DNA of 8,299 nt from Oligoflexaceae bacterium. GTDB taxonomy: Bacteria; Bdellovibrionota_B; Oligoflexia; Oligoflexales; Oligoflexaceae. Each line of letters starts with the position of its first letter. The first letter of the stretch is position 1. The position numbers were made by a program, and so were the translations under genes. The DNA lies in NCBI GenBank assembly GCA_947474445.1, contig CANJJY010000193.1:1-8299 (forward strand), in the 5' to 3' direction. Below are positions 1 to 4,825 of this stretch, in pieces. Below the pieces are notes generated by a model. That model ran no database searches, was not told the origin of the DNA, and worked only from the letters and a program-made list of their open reading frames with translations.

Positions 1-150
1 GCCATCAGTCGTGCACTTTCTGAACTCGATCCTGAATACCGTCGTGTATTAAAGGCAGAGGGCCTGATTACTCGTGATTCGCGTAAGAAAGAGCGTAAGT
101 TGTACGGCCAAAAGTCGGCTCGTGCTCGATACCAGTTCTCGAAACGCTAA
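1..150 (+). CDS. rpsI: 30S ribosomal protein S9, C-terminal part (5' end outside window)
   Basis: The frame is open from the first base and ends at TAA 148-150, giving the last 49 residues of ribosomal protein S9. The start of the gene lies left of the window. The S9 signature is clear: an AISRAL segment, then LDPEYRR, then a GLITRDSRKKERKLYG block, and the classic basic tail ending in QFSKR. In the 30S head the S9 tail reaches toward the P-site tRNA, and the terminal SKR is its conserved tip. This gene normally follows rplM (L13), which would be just outside the left edge. The next gene starts 87 bases downstream on the same strand with no obvious terminator between them, so the two may share a transcript. 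The family call is certain; only the length is incomplete. Confidence 0.97.
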   Translation, partial: AISRALSELDPEYRRVLKAEGLITRDSRKKERKLYGQKSARARYQFSKR

Positions 151-154
151 TCCT

Positions 155-215
155 GCGACACAATCGTTGGGTGGTTCTTGTGGAGGCGTCCCAGCATCGC
201 TGGGCGCTGTGTTGC
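155..215 (+). other. Foldable spacer RNA between rpsI and the next gene
   Basis: A strong hairpin lies at 186-207: GCG plus CCCAGC, an ATC loop, then GCTGGG plus CGC, with one bulged T at 189. Directly after it, 208-215 (TGTGTTGC) can pair with 155-162 (GCGACACA) through eight pairs including one G-U, enclosing the first hairpin. No run of T follows, so it does not look like a normal intrinsic terminator. It could be a processing site, a weak attenuator, or a structure tuning translation of the gene at 238. The pairing is seen in the sequence; any role is inferred. Confidence 0.35.
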
Positions 216-237
216 GTTCTCAAGGGGTTGTGCTGGT

Positions 238-567
238 ATGGCTGAGACGATTGATAGCATAGACATCGAGTACACCGAAGACGATAAAGTGGTTGTTAAG
301 CAGCTGGACAAGAATATCTTGACCAGGGGAAGCTGGACCACAATCATGTTTCTTTATCAAGAACTAGACAAGAACACTGACCTTTACGGGCCAGCTAAGG
401 TGTCTATCAGGCGATATCAGAAACGTAATGGAGTCTATAGACAGCAGAGTAAATTCAATATTTCGAGCGCGAAGCAGGCTCACGAAATGATTGAAACACT
501 CTTGAAGTGGTATCCGAAGGAAGGAACTTTCGAAGCTCCAACTCCAGCCGCCAAGCCGGAAGCTTAA
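238..567 (+). CDS. Small conserved-looking protein, possibly PC4-like nucleic-acid binding
   Basis: This encodes a 109-residue cytosolic protein with no signal peptide or membrane segment. ATG 238 was chosen because AAGGGG (222-227) lies ten bases ahead of it; the frame is open back to a GTG-type start near 178, but that would add an unlikely Arg/Cys-rich leader. The first part is acidic (IEYTEDDK). A mixed core follows with TIMFLYQELDKN, then KVSIRRYQKRNG and QSKFNISSAKQA, then a helix around EMIETLLKWY, and an Ala/Pro tail. The strand pattern IRRY, a turn, then S/K-F-N-I-S followed by a helix recalls the PC4/YdbC single-stranded-DNA-binding fold, but that is only a visual resemblance. It probably shares the rpsI transcript and ends at the terminator 605-645. 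I cannot give a proven function. Confidence 0.85.
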   Translation: MAETIDSIDIEYTEDDKVVVKQLDKNILTRGSWTTIMFLYQELDKNTDLYGPAKVSIRRYQKRNGVYRQQSKFNISSAKQAHEMIETLLKWYPKEGTFEAPTPAAKPEA

Positions 568-583
568 AATTCACATATTTTCT

Positions 584-1288
584 TTATAGCAACGAATCTT
601 CGATACGCGGTTTAAATAGTCTAGCCAATAAACCGCGTTTTCTTTTCTCATTTTTCAGTTTCATTTCAGCCTGTTCATACCTCTTCAAACGCGATTCAAT
701 GTGTTTCAGGAAGCCCTGAGCCAGGCTGGTGTGCACTTCACTTTCAAGCCAGCTGTGGCGTCCTAAATCAAAGCAATAAGTTGGCACCAGAATGCTTGGG
801 CCCGGCCGCCAACCTTTTAAAGGCAAGGTGTAAAGAACCTTATCTTCAGAGGCAAGGGGGACCGCCAGATGCCAAATAGCAGGTAAACTTTGCGAAGTGA
901 TGATGCGTACAAGATCTAAGCGTCCGATGAGGAAGATCGTGCTGATGAGCGGAGAAAGCTGGGGGAAAAAGCCAGGGTCAGTCGCATTGGCATCAAGAAA
1001 AAGCAGTCCGTGCCGATAGCGGGCCCCATTTATTATTTGCAAGTCGGCCCAAGCAGTGGGCTTCTGATCTGTCGCTTTAAACAGCCAGCAGGCTTCAGCC
1101 CAAGCAGCGGCTTTTTTCCGCGGATGAAAAATGGGGGGAGGAAGTTCAATCTGGTTCATGTGTCGGGGTCTCATCGTTTGAAACCACGAGGCTTCTTCAG
1201 TTTCCCAACGCGACTGATGCAGCCAGACTCCAGAGTCAACTGTCAGAGAAAAGTCTTCAAAGCGTGGATTGGGAAGGCGACTCGGCAT
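584..1288 (-). CDS. Hypothetical protein, 234 residues, family not recognised
   Basis: The frame runs from ATG (1288 to 1286, read on the minus strand) to TAA at 584-586. A GAGAG stretch lies about six bases ahead of the start, acceptable as a ribosome binding site. There is no signal peptide. The N-terminal half is rich in Trp and Pro (for example the GVWLHQSRWETEEASW region). The middle holds hydrophobic strands such as LISTIFLIGRLDLVRIIT and HLAVPLASEDKVLYTLPL. The last 45 or so residues form a strongly basic, probably helical tail (RLKRYEQAEMKLKNEKRKRG, then LLARLFKPR), which could contact nucleic acid or membrane phosphates. The gene is convergent with 238-567 (16 bases between stops) and divergent from the bactofilin. 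Its 3' end contains the neighbour's terminator. It is a real gene by length, start signal and composition, but I do not know its function. Confidence 0.75.
   Translation of the reverse strand: MPSRLPNPRFEDFSLTVDSGVWLHQSRWETEEASWFQTMRPRHMNQIELPPPIFHPRKKAAAWAEACWLFKATDQKPTAWADLQIINGARYRHGLLFLDANATDPGFFPQLSPLISTIFLIGRLDLVRIITSQSLPAIWHLAVPLASEDKVLYTLPLKGWRPGPSILVPTYCFDLGRHSWLESEVHTSLAQGFLKHIESRLKRYEQAEMKLKNEKRKRGLLARLFKPRIEDSLL
605..645 (+). terminator. Rho-independent terminator inside the opposing gene
   Basis: A perfect ten-base stem is formed by ACGCGGTTTA (605-614) and TAAACCGCGT (629-638) with a 14-base loop, followed at once by a T-rich run (TTTTCTTTTCT). This is a textbook intrinsic terminator for transcription to the right, 38 bases after the stop of the gene at 238-567. 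It lies wholly within the 3' coding end of the minus-strand gene (roughly codons 217-228). Read on the minus strand the stem is not followed by T residues, so it should act in one direction only. Confidence 0.85.
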
Positions 1289-1390
1289 CTTTTTCTCTCA
1301 TACACCCCAGTTATTCAGTGCTATTATGAGATAATCGTTGAATAAACGCTACCGTGAAGCGTTTGAAGCTTTATCGAAAGGAGAGCTAGT
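1289..1390. promoter_or_regulatory. Divergent intergenic region, probable promoters for both flanking genes
   Basis: This 102-base gap separates two genes reading away from each other, so it should hold both promoters. TATTAT at 1322-1327 is a fair -10 element for the rightward bactofilin gene. Its overlap on the other strand, CATAAT (1328 to 1323), matches five of six bases of a -10 element for the leftward gene. I found no good -35 element at 16-18 bases for either, so these are only candidates. The last part, 1376-1385 (GAAAGGAGAG), is the bactofilin ribosome binding site. Confidence 0.3.
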
Positions 1391-1906
1391 TTGTTCACCC
1401 AACCTAAAAGAGGGGGCCTTGGCCCGACGAAGAAAGACCAAGGGAAAGACTACGCTGTCACGATCATCACGAGTGGCTGTCATTTCTCTGGAAAGCTTTA
1501 TTGTAAGGGCAGTACACGAATTGGCGGAAAAGTCGATGGCGAGATCGTTTCAGAAGGTTTGCTTATCGTCGAAGAAGAGGCCGTGATCTGCGCTGAAGTG
1601 AAAGCGGAAGATATCGTGATTCAAGGGCATCTGCGAGGCACGGTTGAAGCAAGTGGAAAGGTCGAACTAAGCCCGAGCTGTGTTTATGATGGCGACATCA
1701 TCACTCCTATTTTGGTGATTCAAGAAGGGGCGCAATTCAACGGACGCACTACCATGGATCCCAACAAGATTATGGATCGTCAAACCACTCGGGAGACTGG
1801 CAAATCACTCCCGACGCCCATTTTAGGGGGTACGATTCGACCAGATACGTCCGCTGAAAGCATGGAAATCGACTTGCGAGGCCCCGAGATCAATGCCAAC
1901 TTGTGA
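1391..1906 (+). CDS. Bactofilin (polymer-forming cytoskeletal protein)
   Basis: Bactofilins form nucleotide-independent filaments in the cytoplasm, often at the inner membrane, and act in cell shape, stalk or polarity functions and in organising cell-wall enzymes. The 171-residue product has a short basic N-terminal tail, then the right-handed beta-helix core at about residues 25-122. The core repeats are visible: GKLYCKGSTRIGGKVDGEI, LLIVEEEAVICAEVKAEDIV, GHLRGTVEASGKVELSP, then VYDGDIITPILVIQEGAQF. A Pro/Thr-rich tail (123-171) follows. The start is TTG at 1391: AAGGAG (1378-1383) sits seven bases upstream, an in-frame TGA at 1364-1366 blocks longer versions, and no ATG or GTG occurs before the core. 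Four Cys (30, 38, 67, 97) are slightly unusual for this fold. There is no adjacent M23 peptidase gene, a common bactofilin neighbour. Confidence 0.92.
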   Translation: MFTQPKRGGLGPTKKDQGKDYAVTIITSGCHFSGKLYCKGSTRIGGKVDGEIVSEGLLIVEEEAVICAEVKAEDIVIQGHLRGTVEASGKVELSPSCVYDGDIITPILVIQEGAQFNGRTTMDPNKIMDRQTTRETGKSLPTPILGGTIRPDTSAESMEIDLRGPEINANL

Positions 1907-1952
1907 GGGTTAGGCGCGCCGCCCCTGCCTCGGTGAACTGCTTTAAACTGCA

Positions 1953-2007
1953 ACGAGCTCATGAAAGCCAACGGCTTGATTGCCTAGGGTGGTTTTGGTG
2001 AGCTCGT
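1953..2007 (+). repeat. Inverted repeat with nested hairpin after the bactofilin gene
   Basis: ACGAGCTCA (1953-1961) is the exact reverse complement of TGAGCTCGT (1999-2007), giving a nine-base stem around a 37-base loop. Inside the loop a second small stem, AAGCC (1965-1969) with GGCTT (1973-1977), is possible. A pyrimidine-rich stretch but no true T run follows. It could be a weak or factor-assisted terminator for the bactofilin transcript or a small structured RNA; the role is unknown. Confidence 0.35.
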
Positions 2008-2102
2008 CTCTACTTTCCTTCTGAAGTTTCCTACCGTCTCCTTTGGCGACTCTCAACATTATCTAGAATTCCTTCGCTCGACCTATTACCCTTAAGCCGC
2101 AG

Positions 2103-2123
2103 GTTTTCCATGTGATGGAAAGT
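2103..2123 (+). promoter_or_regulatory. Hairpin/dyad just ahead of the first lipoprotein gene's ribosome site
   Basis: TTTCCAT (2105-2111) and ATGGAAA (2115-2121) form a perfect seven-base inverted repeat around GTG, extendable by two G-U pairs. It ends about four bases before the GGTGGGAG ribosome site (2127-2134). It could be an operator-type dyad or an RNA hairpin affecting translation. No convincing sigma-70 promoter with correct spacing was found in 1907-2139. Confidence 0.35.
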
Positions 2124-2139
2124 AACGGTGGGAGTAAGC

Positions 2140-2481
2140 ATGAGAACAAGAATTTTATATTTGGGTCTATTTTTGGCCGTCGCTACGAGCGGCTGTACCC
2201 AGGAATTTCAAAACAAAATATCTCGGTCGGTTCAAAATTGGACCGGGACTAATGGCGTGCTTGATGTCATTAGTGAAGGAAAAGTCATGTATCGATTTAT
2301 CAATATCGACAAATTGACGACAGGAACAGCCACTGGCGGAGCTGAGTCAAGGGCTTATCGTTATGGATATGGAGTGATGGACAAAAATCTCAACTTGATA
2401 GCAGATCCAGATGAAAAGAAGGTCTATTTTGAGATTAGCGATTATGCAACTAACTATATTTTCTACGAAAATCCTCAATAA
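2140..2481 (+). CDS. Small predicted lipoprotein, family not recognised
   Basis: The 113-residue product begins with a typical lipoprotein signal: basic MRTR, a hydrophobic stretch (ILYLGLFLAVA), then TSGC, so Cys19 would be lipidated after signal peptidase II cleavage. Thr at the -3 position is slightly atypical. The mature part, about 95 residues, begins TQEFQNKISRSVQNW and contains GTNGVLDV, then KVMYRFINIDKLTTG, a YRYGYGVMDKNLN segment, and ends in EISDYATNYIFYENPQ. Aromatic-rich alternating residues suggest a small beta-sheet domain. The start is ATG 2140, with GGTGGGAG five bases ahead; an in-frame GTG at 2128 overlaps that site and is unlikely. It lies 18 bases upstream of the next lipoprotein gene, so the pair is probably one operon. 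A short acidic loop (ADPDEKK) could bind a metal, but this is speculative. Confidence 0.85.
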   Translation: MRTRILYLGLFLAVATSGCTQEFQNKISRSVQNWTGTNGVLDVISEGKVMYRFINIDKLTTGTATGGAESRAYRYGYGVMDKNLNLIADPDEKKVYFEISDYATNYIFYENPQ

Positions 2482-2499
2482 TCAGAAAAAGGATTAAAC

Positions 2500-3372
2500 A
2501 TGTTGCTGTGGCGCGTTTTGTTGATCACTTTAAGTGCAGTTTCTTGCGTATCAAACGAGCATTCTTTTTCTGACAAAGTCAGCATTGATCCCATTACCGT
2601 TTCCGAAGAAGCGAGGCGCGGGGAAACCGCCTTCAAACAGGACGGTGGGGTTGAGACCTTTGAGAAGACGCTAAGAATTGAATGGTTTTCATGTACCATT
2701 GGGTCACAAAGGCCTCAGCTCGTGTTGCTAAATCCAAATATGGAAGCCCTGAGTCGGGAATCGGCCTGTCAGAACCCAATAGCTGCGGAAGCGCGTGTGC
2801 AGGGGTACAACGTATTAATCATAAATCGACCTGGCCAAGGACAGAGTTCTGGGCCTAACCGACTGGGCGATGAAGAGGCAGTGTTGGCAGCCCGTCGGCT
2901 CGTGGAACAGAAAAAGACTCAAGGATATGATATTCAAGGATTATGGGCGTATGGTGAAGGATCTGTCGAAGCCTTTCGCTTGGCCAAACAGTTTCCATTC
3001 CGGTTTCTCGTTATTGGCGATGGAATATACGATTTGGAGAAGACGCTAAAAGACACTAAAGATCCTGTATTTAAAGCGCGATTAGATAGTTTGCAAAGTG
3101 AATTAGACCGCGGAAGCTTTGTGGAAGATCGATCGATCGCTTGGGATTTTGCAGGTCTCCCTAAAGAAATCATCCTTTATCACAACAATAAAAACCTTCA
3201 AGTCTCGCCCGAGCAAGCGTCTGCGTTTAAAGCCTCTCTTGCGGCCAGCGAATACAAAGTTGAACTCTTCATCGTAGACAGCGAGGGTGTTGGTCTTCCA
3301 GGGCCTTTTCATCGAGGACTCGCCCAGAAAATACTCTTAAAACTGAAGACATCGACCCCAAACTCGCACTGA
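2500..3372 (+). CDS. Predicted lipoprotein with alpha/beta-hydrolase fold, catalytic Ser apparently lost
   Basis: The 290-residue product has a short signal (MLLWRVLLITLSAVSC) with probable lipidated Cys16. After a spacer, the alpha/beta-hydrolase layout is visible. A strand (PQLVLLNPN, about 72-80) comes first. Then come VLIINRPGQGQSSGP (105-119), matching the family's D-x-R-G-x-G-x-S-x-G-P-like turn, and the elbow region GLWAYGEGS (147-155). After that are IILYHNNKNLQVSPEQA (224-240) at the usual acid loop and a late GPFHRG (268-273) with a possible catalytic His271. At the elbow, where related enzymes read G-x-S-x-G, this one reads A-Y-G-E-G, with Gly152 in place of Ser. Asn232 sits where the acid Asp is usual. 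It may therefore be a non-catalytic binding protein. The start is ATG 2500 with AAAAAGGA seven bases ahead; the gene is coupled to the lipoprotein gene upstream. Confidence 0.85.
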   Translation: MLLWRVLLITLSAVSCVSNEHSFSDKVSIDPITVSEEARRGETAFKQDGGVETFEKTLRIEWFSCTIGSQRPQLVLLNPNMEALSRESACQNPIAAEARVQGYNVLIINRPGQGQSSGPNRLGDEEAVLAARRLVEQKKTQGYDIQGLWAYGEGSVEAFRLAKQFPFRFLVIGDGIYDLEKTLKDTKDPVFKARLDSLQSELDRGSFVEDRSIAWDFAGLPKEIILYHNNKNLQVSPEQASAFKASLAASEYKVELFIVDSEGVGLPGPFHRGLAQKILLKLKTSTPNSH

Positions 3373-3380
3373 CTCCCATG

Positions 3381-3419
3381 GCTGCCCGGCATAAACTGCC
3401 GCAACAATGCTAAGGCAGC
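3381..3419 (+). other. Nested hairpin after the second lipoprotein gene
   Basis: CGGCA (3387-3391) pairs with TGCCG (3397-3401) around TAAAC, and GCTGCC (3381-3386) can pair with GGCAGC (3414-3419) outside it, giving a nested fold beginning 8 bases after the stop of the gene at 2500-3372. It is followed by an A-rich rather than T-rich stretch, so it may be a transcript-end structure or leave termination to the weaker element downstream. Confidence 0.35.
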
Positions 3420-3437
3420 TGTATTAAGATAAAAAGC

Positions 3438-3464
3438 AGAGTTTCAACGCTCTTTTGTCTTTTG
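3438..3464 (+). terminator. Weak candidate intrinsic terminator
   Basis: A short stem AGAG (3438-3441) with CTCT (3450-3453) is followed by a T-rich run (TTTGTCTTTTG). The stem has only four good pairs plus one possible wobble, so this is a weak candidate for ending the lipoprotein operon. Position and T run favour it; stem length argues against. Confidence 0.3.
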
Positions 3465-3511
3465 TGTTTCAGCTATAGTTGCTATTTCATCTTGCTGGCA
3501 GAGTCTATCGC

Positions 3512-3539
3512 ACCTTCGCAGCAGACGTCGGATGAAGGT
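3512..3539 (+). promoter_or_regulatory. Dyad symmetry upstream of the 2-oxoglutarate dehydrogenase operon
   Basis: ACCTTC (3512-3517) and GAAGGT (3534-3539) are exact reverse complements around 16 bases, which include the palindrome GACGTC. It lies about 36 bases ahead of the odhB start, where an operator or leader hairpin would fit. No convincing -35/-10 pair at proper spacing was found in 3373-3575 (TATAGT at 3474-3479 and TATTAT at 3549-3554 lack partners), so the promoter is not placed. Confidence 0.3.
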
Positions 3540-3575
3540 ACTACTGTCTATTATTCATGCATTTAGGGAGACGAT

Positions 3576-4820
3576 ATGGCGTTCGAGGTCCGTTTTCCGG
3601 TCGTGGGAGAGTCCGTCCAGGAGGGACAGGTTTATAAGTGGCGAAAGAAAACCGGAGACTACGTTAAACGCGATGATGTTCTCGTCGAAATAGAGACCGA
3701 TAAGGCAACTGTCGAAATCGTCGCTGAGGCTGAAGGGGCGATCACGGTTCTTAAGAAGGAAGGCGAATCAGTTGCCGTCGGAGAACTCTTAGCAAAAATT
3801 GACCAGGCAGCAGCTGCTCCCATCGCGCCTCCTCAGGCAGCGGCCTCTACTCCCGTTAAAACGACGGCACCCGAAATGGCTGTGGCCGCCAAGGCGGAAG
3901 CTGCAGTCGACCCCCGGCCTCAAAGCCCTGCTGTTGCTCGCATGATCAAAGAACATCAAATCGACGCCGCGGGAATCCCTGGTTCGGGCCGCGGAGGGCG
4001 CTTAACGAAAGACGATCTTATCGCCGAAGGTCAAAAAGACAAGTTACCTGCATCCAAGACCGCCGCGCCGCCAGTAGCAGATGCTCCTAAACCGCCTTTA
4101 CCTGCTGTCGCGACCGGAACTCGAGGAGTCCGTCGGGAAAAAATGACGAGACTGAGGCAGCGCATTGCGGAGAGACTTGTCGAAGCTCAGCATACGGCTG
4201 CCATGCTCACAACTTTCAATGAAGTTGACATGACCCAGGTGATGGAGCTTCGCAAGCGGTACAAAGATTCCTTTAAAGATGCTCACGGCGTTGGTTTGGG
4301 ATTTATGAGCTTTTTTGTAAAAGCCACCGTCGAAGCTCTCAAGGCCTTCCCTGCATTAAATGGATTCGTTGATGGCCAGGATATTGTTTACCACGAGTAT
4401 TACGATCTCGGTGTTGCTGTCTCAACTGATCGTGGACTGATGGTTCCAGTCGTAAGAAATTGCGACCAGTTGAACTTTGCCCAAGTCGAAGCAGCTATCA
4501 GCGAGTATGGGAAAAAAGGTCGTGAAGGAAAGATCGGCCTCGATGATTTGTCCGGCGGAACTTTCACGATTTCAAATGGTGGCGTGTTTGGCAGTTTGCT
4601 GTCGACTCCGATCCTGAATCCTCCCCAAAGTGGGATCTTGGGCATGCACAAAATCCAAGAACGCCCAGTCGCATTAAATGGACAAATTGTAATTAGACCA
4701 ATGATGTATCTTGCTCTTTCTTATGACCATCGCATAGTTGATGGCAAGGAGGCTGTGAGTTTCCTTGTTCGCATCAAAGAAGGCATTGAAGATCCCGCCC
4801 GTTTGTTGCTAGGAGTATAA
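3576..4820 (+). CDS. sucB: Dihydrolipoamide succinyltransferase, E2 of 2-oxoglutarate dehydrogenase
   Basis: E2 accepts the succinyl group from E1 on a swinging lipoyl-lysine and passes it to CoA, forming the multimeric core of the complex. The 414-residue protein is close to the usual SucB size. It has one N-terminal lipoyl domain (about 2-76) with the E-T-D-K-A motif and lipoylated Lys43. An Ala/Pro linker (78-113) follows, then the E1/E3-binding domain (about 115-152, SPAVARMIKEHQID and GSGRGGRLTKDDL), a second linker (155-182) and the catalytic domain (185-414). Catalytic His385 and Asp389 are in YDHRIVDG, and Thr331/Ser333 in FTISNGG. The ending DPARLLLGV is typical of SucB rather than AceF. 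The start is ATG 3576 with AGGGAG five bases ahead. It is the first gene of an E2-E3-E1 operon; neighbouring E1o supports 2-oxoglutarate specificity. Confidence 0.96.
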   Translation: MAFEVRFPVVGESVQEGQVYKWRKKTGDYVKRDDVLVEIETDKATVEIVAEAEGAITVLKKEGESVAVGELLAKIDQAAAAPIAPPQAAASTPVKTTAPEMAVAAKAEAAVDPRPQSPAVARMIKEHQIDAAGIPGSGRGGRLTKDDLIAEGQKDKLPASKTAAPPVADAPKPPLPAVATGTRGVRREKMTRLRQRIAERLVEAQHTAAMLTTFNEVDMTQVMELRKRYKDSFKDAHGVGLGFMSFFVKATVEALKAFPALNGFVDGQDIVYHEYYDLGVAVSTDRGLMVPVVRNCDQLNFAQVEAAISEYGKKGREGKIGLDDLSGGTFTISNGGVFGSLLSTPILNPPQSGILGMHKIQERPVALNGQIVIRPMMYLALSYDHRIVDGKEAVSFLVRIKEGIEDPARLLLGV

Positions 4821-4825
4821 GCGAT

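Noticed and set aside
186..207. Hairpin after rpsI as an intrinsic terminator
   Set aside because: The stem is strong, but the bases after it (TGTGTTGCGTTCTC) lack a T run, so I list it as structure only.
74..262. Open frame over the end of rpsI and the spacer, plus strand
   Set aside because: It overlaps the true S9 frame, its protein lacks any family character, and it has no good ribosome site.
147..347. Minus-strand open frame across the start of the gene at 238
   Set aside because: It is antisense to a better-supported gene and shows composition typical of a shadow frame.
507..719. Plus-strand open frame over the convergent gene ends and terminator
   Set aside because: It overlaps two better genes and runs through the intrinsic terminator at 605-645.
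1010..1345. Plus-strand open frame antisense to the 234-residue gene
   Set aside because: It is shorter than the minus-strand frame, has no good start signal and no protein-like motif.
1338..1586. Plus-strand frame starting MNKRYREAFEALSKGEL ahead of and over the bactofilin
   Set aside because: The first residues look protein-like, so a frameshifted longer bactofilin was considered. The rest is out of frame with the beta-helix core and is basic filler, and TTG 1391 has a far better ribosome site.
1780..1971. Minus-strand open frame over the end of the bactofilin gene
   Set aside because: It is a shadow of the bactofilin tail and has no supporting signals.
2475..3312. Three minus-strand open frames (2475-2699, 2934-3173, 3103-3312) under the second lipoprotein gene
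   Set aside because: All lie antisense to a well-supported gene and overlap one another.
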